A model generated the notes under the pieces. That model was not told where the DNA came from. It saw only the letters and a program-made list of their open reading frames with translations, and did no database searches. Of a stretch of DNA of 5,170 nt, positions 1 through 5,170 are shown piece by piece. Positions within the stretch are counted from its first letter, which is position 1. Every line of letters begins with the position of its first letter. A program made the position numbers and the translations under genes. The stretch is from Candidatus Mediterraneibacter stercorigallinarum (lineage in GTDB: Bacteria > Bacillota > Clostridia > Lachnospirales > Lachnospiraceae). The stretch is taken from assembly GCA_019116185.1 (NCBI GenBank), contig DXCD01000256.1, positions 1 to 5,170 on the forward strand, in the 5' to 3' direction.

Positions 1-246
1 GCCGAATTCACAGCTCAAACTGAGAAAATTAAGCAGCCATACAAAATCCTTGAAAAGAAATGATCTTCCATTGATAAAAATCTCGCCGCCGATAACGCCT
101 GCGTCTGAAAGAAGAGCGGTAACGAACAGGATAACAATGACAATCCAGTAACTGAATAGTTCGGCGTTTGTCCTGTTTTGAACTTCTCGTTCATCGCCTT
201 TTCGGTTATCATTTCTGCTTCTGACTAAAATATCTTCTTTATCCAT
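1..246 (-). CDS. Small membrane protein, DUF6442-like (5' part, runs off left edge)
   Basis: The frame reads from ATG at 246-244 leftward with no stop to position 1, giving 82 residues of an incomplete protein. It starts MDKEDILVRSRNDN and continues with a charged stretch (KGDEREVQNRT, residues 16-26), then a hydrophobic segment (about 33-48, YWIVIVILFVTALL) and a second, weaker one (about 64-78). A start of MxKEDIL.xSRxxN followed by a charged 'DERE' stretch and membrane helices is what I remember of DUF6442 proteins, which are often encoded beside XRE-type helix-turn-helix regulators. The family call is from memory of this pattern and no biochemical function is known to me. The start is supported by an AGGAGG ribosome binding site 7 nt upstream and a consensus-like promoter. 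The C-terminus and any partner regulator lie outside the window. The gene is divergent from the GH2 gene, with 219 bp between the starts. Confidence 0.72.
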   Translation of the reverse strand, partial: MDKEDILVRSRNDNRKGDEREVQNRTNAELFSYWIVIVILFVTALLSDAGVIGGEIFINGRSFLFKDFVWLLNFLSLSCEFG

Positions 247-253
247 GATGCTC

Positions 254-259
254 CCTCCT
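254..259 (-). promoter_or_regulatory. Ribosome binding site of the leftward gene
   Basis: Read on the minus strand this is a perfect AGGAGG, followed by a 7-nt spacer (247-253) and ATG at 246-244. It fixes the start of the leftward gene, which could otherwise be missed because a different frame also opens nearby. Confidence 0.85.
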
Positions 260-269
260 CTAAATGAGC

Positions 270-289
270 TTGCAAAGTTTACTTGTCAA
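270..289. repeat. 20-bp repeat, copy 1 (probable operator)
   Basis: The plus strand reads TTGCAAAGTTTACTTGTCAA. It matches the copy at 304-323 at 17 of 20 positions in the same orientation, with a start-to-start distance of 34 bp. The TTGCAA core is palindromic. This copy covers the predicted transcription start and first bases of the leftward transcript, where bound repressor would block initiation. The operator role is inferred. Confidence 0.6.
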
Positions 290-293
290 TTTG

Positions 294-323
294 AATATAT
301 CATTTGCAAACCATACTTGTCAA
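294..323 (-). promoter_or_regulatory. Sigma-A type promoter of the leftward gene
   Basis: On the minus strand a perfect -35 box TTGACA (plus coordinates 318-323) is followed after 18 bp by TATATT (294-299, five of six matches to TATAAT). The predicted start point is near 287, giving a leader of about 40 nt before ATG at 246. A second TTGACA (plus 284-289) lies just downstream as part of a repeat copy and has no good -10 box at the right distance, so it is more likely an operator than a promoter. Confidence 0.7.
304..323. repeat. 20-bp repeat, copy 2 (probable operator over the -35 box)
   Basis: The plus strand reads TTGCAAACCATACTTGTCAA. It differs from copy 1 only at three adjacent bases in the middle (repeat positions 8-10). 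Its TGTCAA end is the -35 box of the leftward promoter. The T just before it makes a perfect 8-bp palindrome TTTGCAAA (303-310). The two copies flank the leftward -10 box, an arrangement typical of repression. The likely binder is an XRE-type regulator encoded with the DUF6442-like gene outside the window; this is inference. Confidence 0.6.
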
Positions 324-344
324 GCAGATGAGATGATCCTGCAG

Positions 345-416
345 AAACTGATTGAAAAATATAAATTTTAAATAAAGCTGATCGAAAAAACTGGTGATAA
401 TGTAGAAAAAAACTGG
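345..416. repeat. A-tract/CTG direct repeats upstream of the GH2 promoter
   Basis: Two related motifs recur here. AAACTGATTGAAAAAT (345-360) resembles AAGCTGATCGAAAAAA (375-390), 30 bp apart. GAAAAAACTGG (384-394) recurs as GAAAAAAACTGG (405-416), 21-22 bp or about two helical turns apart, and each of these two is followed by a short AT-rich GATAAT. The last copy overlaps the proposed -35 box. Same-face direct repeats running up to a weak -35 box are the usual layout of activator sites, for example of the AraC family. They could also be intrinsically curved A-tract DNA or chance in an AT-rich stretch. Confidence 0.4.
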
Positions 417-431
417 ATAATATTGTATAAT
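403..431 (+). promoter_or_regulatory. Promoter of the GH2 beta-galactosidase gene
   Basis: A perfect -10 box TATAAT lies at 426-431. Exactly 17 bp upstream is TAGAAA (403-408), which matches TTGACA at only four of six positions. The start point would be near 438, giving a leader of about 28 nt. A strong -10 box with a poor -35 box suits a promoter that depends on an activator. An AT-rich stretch (about 355-375) lies further upstream. Confidence 0.6.
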
Positions 432-447
432 CTTATGGAAAATATTT

Positions 448-457
448 AAAGGAAGGG
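448..457 (+). promoter_or_regulatory. Ribosome binding site of the GH2 gene
   Basis: The purine-rich AAAGGAAGGG ends 8 nt before ATG at 466-468. It supports this start over any later ATG. The in-frame stop TAA at 418-420 rules out a much longer N-terminus, and the peptide from this ATG is a clean signal sequence. Confidence 0.75.
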
Positions 458-465
458 AAAAGTAT

Positions 466-558
466 ATGAACAGGAAAAGAGTGACAGCGATTGTGCTTGC
501 GGGAACTCTGATCTGCTCGCCTGTATTTTCGATTGCGGACGGGGTTATTGCCTACGCG
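466..558 (+). other. Sec signal peptide of the GH2 protein (residues 1-31)
   Basis: A basic start MNRKR is followed by a hydrophobic core (about 6-23), and AYA at 29-31 gives a type I signal peptidase site just before A32-D33. Cysteine 17 is not in a lipobox (the preceding residues are TLI), so lipoprotein processing is unlikely. The enzyme therefore acts outside the cell, unlike the cytoplasmic lactose-operon beta-galactosidase. Confidence 0.85.
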
Positions 559-3500
559 GCTGACAACCAGTTCAATGGAGAAGAATGGTATGACCAGATC
601 GAGACTGTGGAGATCAACCGCGAACCCGCGCATGCGACATTTACTCCCTATGAAAGTGTGGAGCAGGCTCTCAGCGCTGAACAGACGGTTTTTGATGATG
701 TGGATGAGACAAGCTCCCCCTATTATCAGACATTGAACGGCGACTGGTCGTTCAAGTTCGCTCAGAGACCGGCTGACAGGGAGAAGCAGGTCTTTGGCGG
801 AGAAGCGGCCGCGGCATACGAGGAGAACTGGGATACAACAGGGTGGGATACGATCAAGGTTCCATCCACGATCCAGGCACAGAGGGACGAGAACGGAGAT
901 TTCAAGTATGAGAAACCGCTCTACGTCAATCAGATCTATCCGTGGGCGAACTATGAGACGGTGGACTATAATACCAACGGCACGAACAAACCGGTGGCGC
1001 CTACTGTGAACAACAGTATCGGGCAGTACAAAAGGACATTTACTGTGCCCGAGGATTGGGACGGCCGCCAGGTATTCGTCTCCTTCCAGGGAGTAGAGTC
1101 TGCTTTTTACCTTTATATCAACGGGCAGAGAGTCGGATATGCAGAAGACAGCTACACAGTGGATGAATTCAATATTACAGAATATCTCCAGCCGGGCGAG
1201 AATACGATCGCGGTGGAAGTGTACCGCTGGTCAACCGGAAGCTATCTGGAGAACCAGGACTTTATCCGGCTGAGCGGAATTTTCCGTGATGTATATCTGT
1301 ATTCTAAAAATGATGTGGAACTGAGAGATTTCTTTGTGACAACGGATCTTGACGACACCTATACTGACGCTGTCCTGAATCTTGAGGCAAGTGTAAGAAG
1401 CCTGGATCCGGAAGTATCGGGAACATATACAGTGGAGGCGCAGCTTTACGGTCAGAATGACGAGAAAGCCATTTGGGATACGCCGCTTAGTTTCGACGTC
1501 AATGTAGAGGCGGGAAAAGCTACTGTTGAAGAGCGGGCGGACGATAAAGGCCAGACTGCTTCCGGGTCAAAAGAAGTGACGGCTCCGAAGCTCTGGTTTG
1601 CGGACGACCCGAACCTGTACCGGCTGGCCATCCAGCTGAAAGATCCGGAAGGAAATGTCGTGGAAACGACATGCCAGCGTATCGGTTTCCGTGAAATCAG
1701 CAAGGTGGATATCAATGAGGCCGGACAGGAGCAGGCGCAGATCAACGGGAAGAAGCTCATGATCCGCGGCGCTAACCGTCAGGAGATCGATCTTTACGCA
1801 GGACGCGCCATTACGAGAGACACGATCTTGGAAGATCTGAAGATGATGAAAGCGTACAACGTCAATGCGGTCCGTACGTCCCATTATCCGAATAATCCGT
1901 TTACATACGCAGCGGCAGACGAGCTGGGACTGTATATCTGCGACGAGGCAAACCTGGAGTCCCACAGAGGAGCGACAGAGGCGGGGATCCCTTCCGCTGA
2001 ACCTGCATGGACGAACTCGACTCTGGACCGCACGATGAACATGGTGGAACGAGACAAGAACCATGCCAGTGTAATCATCTGGTCACTCGGGAACGAGGCG
2101 ACTTACCAGACATACGAGATGAATGAAGATTATCCGCTGTATGTGGATTCGCTCTGGATCCTGGAGCGCGACCCGTCCAGGCTGCGTAAATACGAGCGCG
2201 ACAACCGATATACAAAGGGTGACCGCGAGAACTCTATGGTAGATATTTATTCTTCCCAGTACTGGAGCGTATCCAGCGTGGAGAGCCATGTGGCGAACAC
2301 AGCGAACAAAGCGCCGTATATCCAGTCAGAGTATTCCCATGCAATGGGGAACGGAGTCGGCAACTTCAAAGAATACTGGGATATCTTCCGCACGTATGAA
2401 AATGCGCAGGGCGGATTTATCTGGGATTGGATCGATCAGTCGATCGCAACTCCGATCAGAAATACGACAGAATATTATGTAAAGAACCCTGACGGGACGA
2501 CCAGCCAGGTGTCAGGAAGCCTTACAGAAGGCAGGAACGCGGACGATCAGGCGCTGGACGGCAAAGTATTCATCCCGGCAGGCGACAGCCTCAACGCCAA
2601 CAGCGAGGAGCTGACACTTGCAGCTTGGATGAAGATGGACGGAATGACAGGAGCAGACCAGGCGATCATATCAAAAGGCGATTCCGGTTATAACTTGAAG
2701 ATCTCCAGAAGCGGCAATCAGATCGAGTTCTTTGTAGACGGATGGTCAGCAGGAACGCTGACAGCAGATTTCCCGGAGGATAAGATCGGCGAATGGGTCT
2801 ACCTTGTCGGAACCTATGCGGACGGACAGTATACACTCTATCTGGACGGCGAACAGATTGCCCAGAGAAGTATCTCCAAGACCGCTCCGCTGGATGATTC
2901 ATCTTATCAGATCGGTATTGGAGATGACCCGGAATATAACGGCAGGAATTTCAACGGTCTGATCGATGGCGTGCAGGTGCTTAAGAAAGCGATGACAGCG
3001 GATGAAGTCAGACAGGCATATGAAGCGGGCAGCTATGACGGCGGCGAAAGCGTTGTCTATGAGATGAACTTTACCGCGGATGAGACAGTGAGCGAGTCCA
3101 CGGATTATGAAGAAGGCATTTACTTCGGTTACGGCGGTGACTGGGGAGAGACAGTGACGGATCATGATTTCTGTGGAAATGGTCTTGTAAATGCGGACAG
3201 GACTCCGTCGGCAGAGCTTGCCGAAGTGAAGAAAGTGCATCAGGAAGTCTCCTTCTATGATGACGGAGAAGCCAAGAACGGCCAGGTAAGAATTGTAAAT
3301 GAATTCCTTGCAACGAATCTGCAGAAGTACGATATTTCCTGGAGACTCCTTATAGATAACGGAGTTTTTGCAAAAGGAACGCTTACAGAAGACCAGAAGA
3401 ACATCGAACCGGGAGCAGAAGCGACTGTGACTCTGGAGAATTTTTCGGCAGTGGAGAATGCGGCGGAAGGAACGGATTACCTCCTGGAGTTCAGCGTGAC

Positions 3501-5170
3501 GCTGAAAGAGGACCAGAACTGGGCAGGAGAATATTCAGGCCATAAGGGTGACGAGATTGCTTATGAGCAGCTTGAACTGGACTATGATTCTGTCGTGCCG
3601 CGTCCGGCGATCGAGGTGAGTGAAGACGCGTCCATCACAGCGGAAGATGCGGATGATACTTATACAGTGATCGGAACAGACGGAGGAAATGAGTTCTCTG
3701 TAACATTTGACAAGAGCACAGGTTATATCACCAACTATACAGTGAACGGCGATACGCTTCTCGCGGAAGGCCCGAAGCCGAATTATTTCCGCGCAAGGGT
3801 GAGCAATGACCCGAACTTTACAGAGGAAATGAAAAATGCGGCAGATAATTTCTCTGTAGAGGAATTTACGGTTGACGCAAAGGATAAGGTGGTCACGGTC
3901 CATGCGGCGGGCACGATCACAACGCTGGATTCTCCGCAGAGCATTGATTATACGATTTATGCAAACGGGGATATCGTTGTGACAAATCAGTTTACGCCTG
4001 CAGACAACACTGCAGTCGGCGATATCGCAAGGATCGGTATGAAGATGACGGTTCCGCAGCAGTATCAGGATGTGACATATTACGGACGCGGGCCGGAGGA
4101 AAACTATATTGACAGAAATACAGGATCCCTGATCGGAGTTTACCACAGTACTGTGGAGGAACTCTCAGAAGCGGCGAAATATACCCGTCCGCAGGAGCAC
4201 GGAAACAGGACGGATGTCAGGTGGACAGCGCTCACAGACGGGGCGACAGGAAAGGGTATCATGGTTGCCGCGGCGGATACAATGGAGATGAGCGCGCTTC
4301 ATTATGACGCGGCGGAGATCAACAGGGTTTATAACAGCTACGGACACCCGTATCAGGTTGAAAAGACAGAAGATACGATCCTGACAGTGGACTATGCACA
4401 GCGCGGACTCGGAAATGCAAGCTGCGGTCCGGGACCTCTGGCTGAGTATATCCTGAATCGGGGAGTGACTTATACCCATACATTCCGCATCACGCCGATC
4501 ACGGAGGAATCCGCGGATGCAAGTGCATTTGTAAGCGCAAGGATGGAGAACAGCAAGCAGAATCCGGATTCCACCATGCCGGTATCTGACATCAAGATCG
4601 ATGGTGTCTCCCTGGCAGGATTTGAGCCTGCGCGGACTGAGTATACCTATCAGCTGCTGAACAGAGAAAACCTTGTGATGCCGGAAGTAACAGCTGTTGC
4701 AACGGATGAGCAGACAGAGGTGACTGTGACGCAGGCTGATGCGGACAATAATTACACTGCTTCCGTAACTGCCACATCGGTATATGGAATTGAGAAAACA
4801 TATACGATCAAGTTCGAGATCAAAGACGCGATCTATGTCAGCGATATGGAATGGCTTGTGGACAAGAGCGGATACAGCGCGAACATGAGAGATCTGTGTA
4901 CCTGCGGCCTGGCGCTTGGAGTGTGGGTGGACGGAGTGCAGACGCCGTTTGAAAAAGGCGTGGGATCTCACGCGCCGTCTGAAGTGACATTCAATGTGGA
5001 CGGTATGAATGCGACGAAATTTACAGCTGTTGCCGGAATCGGCATGGAGCAGGGCGGAAACAGCAACGTCAACTTCATCGTGAAAGTGGACGGAGAAGAA
5101 GTGTGGCGCCAGGATGCAGTCACATTCAAGACATCGGTTCCGGTGGAGATAGACATTACCGGAGCGAAGA
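466..5170 (+). CDS. Secreted multidomain GH2 (LacZ-type) beta-galactosidase with LamG insertion and NPCBM module (3' end missing)
   Basis: The frame opens at 466 and stays open to the window edge (1568 codons), already half as long again as E. coli LacZ (1024 residues). It encodes a predicted exported retaining exo-beta-galactosidase releasing terminal beta-linked galactose. Order: signal peptide, GH2 sugar-binding domain, Ig-like domain, TIM barrel with an inserted LamG jellyroll, LacZ_4-like domain, small-chain domain, Ig-like sandwich, NPCBM. By alignment with E. coli LacZ from memory, the acid/base is E544 (WSLGNEA, E461) and the nucleophile E622 (SEYSHAMGN, E537). Magnesium ligands are E498 and H500; sodium-site residues are D265, F902 and N905. 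N155, H473, Y599, H625 and W653 match N102, H391, Y503, H540 and W568. Two contacts differ: Q439 (H357) and C1320 (W999). Activity is likely; the natural substrate is not determined and other beta-galactosides or GH2 substrates remain possible. Any wall anchor lies beyond the edge. Confidence 0.93.
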   Translation, partial: MNRKRVTAIVLAGTLICSPVFSIADGVIAYAADNQFNGEEWYDQIETVEINREPAHATFTPYESVEQALSAEQTVFDDVDETSSPYYQTLNGDWSFKFAQRPADREKQVFGGEAAAAYEENWDTTGWDTIKVPSTIQAQRDENGDFKYEKPLYVNQIYPWANYETVDYNTNGTNKPVAPTVNNSIGQYKRTFTVPEDWDGRQVFVSFQGVESAFYLYINGQRVGYAEDSYTVDEFNITEYLQPGENTIAVEVYRWSTGSYLENQDFIRLSGIFRDVYLYSKNDVELRDFFVTTDLDDTYTDAVLNLEASVRSLDPEVSGTYTVEAQLYGQNDEKAIWDTPLSFDVNVEAGKATVEERADDKGQTASGSKEVTAPKLWFADDPNLYRLAIQLKDPEGNVVETTCQRIGFREISKVDINEAGQEQAQINGKKLMIRGANRQEIDLYAGRAITRDTILEDLKMMKAYNVNAVRTSHYPNNPFTYAAADELGLYICDEANLESHRGATEAGIPSAEPAWTNSTLDRTMNMVERDKNHASVIIWSLGNEATYQTYEMNEDYPLYVDSLWILERDPSRLRKYERDNRYTKGDRENSMVDIYSSQYWSVSSVESHVANTANKAPYIQSEYSHAMGNGVGNFKEYWDIFRTYENAQGGFIWDWIDQSIATPIRNTTEYYVKNPDGTTSQVSGSLTEGRNADDQALDGKVFIPAGDSLNANSEELTLAAWMKMDGMTGADQAIISKGDSGYNLKISRSGNQIEFFVDGWSAGTLTADFPEDKIGEWVYLVGTYADGQYTLYLDGEQIAQRSISKTAPLDDSSYQIGIGDDPEYNGRNFNGLIDGVQVLKKAMTADEVRQAYEAGSYDGGESVVYEMNFTADETVSESTDYEEGIYFGYGGDWGETVTDHDFCGNGLVNADRTPSAELAEVKKVHQEVSFYDDGEAKNGQVRIVNEFLATNLQKYDISWRLLIDNGVFAKGTLTEDQKNIEPGAEATVTLENFSAVENAAEGTDYLLEFSVTLKEDQNWAGEYSGHKGDEIAYEQLELDYDSVVPRPAIEVSEDASITAEDADDTYTVIGTDGGNEFSVTFDKSTGYITNYTVNGDTLLAEGPKPNYFRARVSNDPNFTEEMKNAADNFSVEEFTVDAKDKVVTVHAAGTITTLDSPQSIDYTIYANGDIVVTNQFTPADNTAVGDIARIGMKMTVPQQYQDVTYYGRGPEENYIDRNTGSLIGVYHSTVEELSEAAKYTRPQEHGNRTDVRWTALTDGATGKGIMVAAADTMEMSALHYDAAEINRVYNSYGHPYQVEKTEDTILTVDYAQRGLGNASCGPGPLAEYILNRGVTYTHTFRITPITEESADASAFVSARMENSKQNPDSTMPVSDIKIDGVSLAGFEPARTEYTYQLLNRENLVMPEVTAVATDEQTEVTVTQADADNNYTASVTATSVYGIEKTYTIKFEIKDAIYVSDMEWLVDKSGYSANMRDLCTCGLALGVWVDGVQTPFEKGVGSHAPSEVTFNVDGMNATKFTAVAGIGMEQGGNSNVNFIVKVDGEEVWRQDAVTFKTSVPVEIDITGAK
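712..1695 (+). other. GH2 sugar-binding and Ig-like domains (residues about 83-410)
   Basis: The jellyroll domain begins with LNGDWSFKFA (91-100) and holds the KPLYVNQIYPW stretch containing N155. It ends with YLENQDFIRLSGIFRDVYLY (260-279), the most conserved stretch of LacZ domain 1, with D265 at the active-site sodium position. Before it, residues 46-85 contain a LacZ-like leader (INREPAHATFTPY, 51-63). The Ig-like domain follows and closes with the usual QRIGFRE (404-410) leading into the barrel. Confidence 0.85.
2461..3120 (+). other. LamG/concanavalin-like jellyroll inserted in the TIM barrel (residues about 666-885)
   Basis: The barrel motif GGFIWDWIDQS (649-659) should be followed within about 25 residues by the YGGDWGE...FCGNGLV stretch, which here only begins at 889. 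The extra roughly 200 residues carry a Laminin_G_3-type module (about 696-855): LTLAAWMKM (717-725), IISKGDSGYNLKIS (735-748), GEWVYLVGTYADGQYTLYLDG (read in two parts, 776-789 and 790-796), NGLIDGVQVLKKAMTADEV (830-848). Modules of this fold often bind carbohydrate; here this is inferred. The reading frame is uninterrupted on both sides, so it is a true domain insertion and not an assembly join. Confidence 0.8.
3226..4515 (+). other. LacZ_4-like linker domain and beta-galactosidase small-chain domain (residues about 921-1350)
   Basis: Residues about 921-1045 form a beta domain (KVHQEVSFY to YEQLELDY) of the type that follows the barrel in LacZ proteins. The small-chain domain, about 1066-1350, contains GNEFSVTFDKSTGYI (1073-1087), YYGRGPEENYIDR (1205-1217) and RPQEHGNRTDVRW (1241-1253), all hallmark LacZ stretches. 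In E. coli the end of this domain supplies W999 to the active site; the matching stretch here, GLGNASCGPGPL (1314-1325), has cysteine 1320 instead. Confidence 0.8.
4579..4821 (+). other. Bacterial Ig/cadherin-like beta-sandwich (residues about 1372-1452)
   Basis: The stretch begins VSDIKIDGVSLAGFEPARTE (1373-1392) and ends with YGIEKTYTIKFEI (1440-1452). This pattern of a short 'DI.vDG.sL.GF.p..teY' start and a 'tKtYTI.F' end is typical of small beta-sandwich repeats joining catalytic and carbohydrate-binding modules in surface enzymes of Firmicutes. It probably acts as a spacer. Residues 1350-1371 before it are a hydrophilic linker. Confidence 0.6.
4831..5169 (+). other. NPCBM/CBM51-type carbohydrate-binding module, truncated (residues about 1456-1568)
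   Basis: The module starts YVSDMEWLVDKSGY (1457-1470) and holds KGVGSHAPSEVTFNV (1498-1512), the family's 'KGiGtHa.S.i.y.l' core, followed by FTAVAGI (1519-1525) and VNFIVKVDGEEVW (1535-1547). Known members bind galactose or blood-group A/B antigens, which fits a galactosidase acting on host or plant galactosides. The final strands, probably some 30 residues, lie outside the window. A Cys-Thr-Cys motif (1478-1480) is unusual for a secreted module of this kind. Confidence 0.75.

Noticed and set aside
15..212. Minus-strand open frame starting MITEKAMNEK
   Set aside because: It is out of frame with the DUF6442-like gene on the same strand, which has the strong ribosome binding site, the promoter and a sensible N-terminus.
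424..431. Extended -10 element at the GH2 promoter
   Set aside because: A TG dinucleotide touches TATAAT directly, without the single spacer base that a TGnTATAAT element needs.
466..558. Lipoprotein signal at cysteine 17
   Set aside because: The residues before the cysteine (TLI) do not form a lipobox, which needs a small residue at -1, and a clear AYA cleavage site follows at 29-31.
801..825. GC-rich GCGGCCGC stretch in the coding region
   Set aside because: It simply encodes the run of alanines at residues 114-117 and has no repeat partner or placement suggesting a function.
2461..3120. Frameshift, intein or assembly join within the GH2 gene
   Set aside because: The frame is continuous, the flanking barrel stretches are intact, and the extra segment is a recognisable LamG-like domain with no splicing-type motifs.
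3535..4971. Long minus-strand open frames (3535-4146 and 4165-4971, up to 268 residues) inside the GH2 gene
   Set aside because: They run codon-on-codon antisense to the galactosidase and are in the same register as each other. They stay open because the sense gene rarely uses TTA, CTA and TCA. Their products show no recognisable domain, are rich in Arg, His and Ile as expected of antisense reading, and I saw no convincing ribosome binding site.

Overview
The window looks like the chromosome of an anaerobic Gram-positive gut bacterium of the Clostridia, most likely Lachnospiraceae. This is inferred from strong AGGAGG-type ribosome binding sites, an AT-rich intergenic region next to a coding region of roughly balanced GC, a DUF6442-type small membrane protein, and a very large secreted multidomain glycoside hydrolase of a kind common in mucosal Firmicutes. 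No taxonomic marker gene is present, so the genus is not decided.

Layout. (1) 1-246, minus strand: the 5' part of a small membrane protein gene that runs off the left edge. (2) 247-465: a 219-bp divergent intergenic region with a promoter for each gene. It also holds two nearly identical 20-bp repeats around the leftward promoter and a set of A-tract/CTG repeats upstream of and overlapping the rightward promoter. (3) 466-5170, plus strand: one continuous open frame of 1568 codons with no stop before the window ends. It encodes a secreted LacZ-type family GH2 beta-galactosidase with accessory modules.

Domain order of the large protein: Sec signal peptide (1-31), GH2 sugar-binding domain (about 83-285), Ig-like domain (about 286-410), TIM barrel (about 412-920) interrupted by a laminin-G/concanavalin-like jellyroll (about 696-855), a second linking beta domain of LacZ_4/DUF4981 type (about 921-1045), beta-galactosidase small-chain domain (about 1066-1350), a bacterial Ig/cadherin-like beta-sandwich (about 1372-1452), and an NPCBM/CBM51-type carbohydrate-binding module (from about 1456) cut by the window edge. 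Both catalytic glutamates (E544, E622) and the metal ligands known from E. coli LacZ are present. Two substrate-contact positions differ from E. coli: Q439 replaces H357 and C1320 replaces W999. The enzyme is probably an active extracellular exo-beta-galactosidase acting on polymeric or host-type glycans rather than a cytoplasmic lactase; this is inference.

No RNA gene, CRISPR array, insertion sequence or terminator was seen. The two genes are divergent, and nothing in the sequence shows that they work together.
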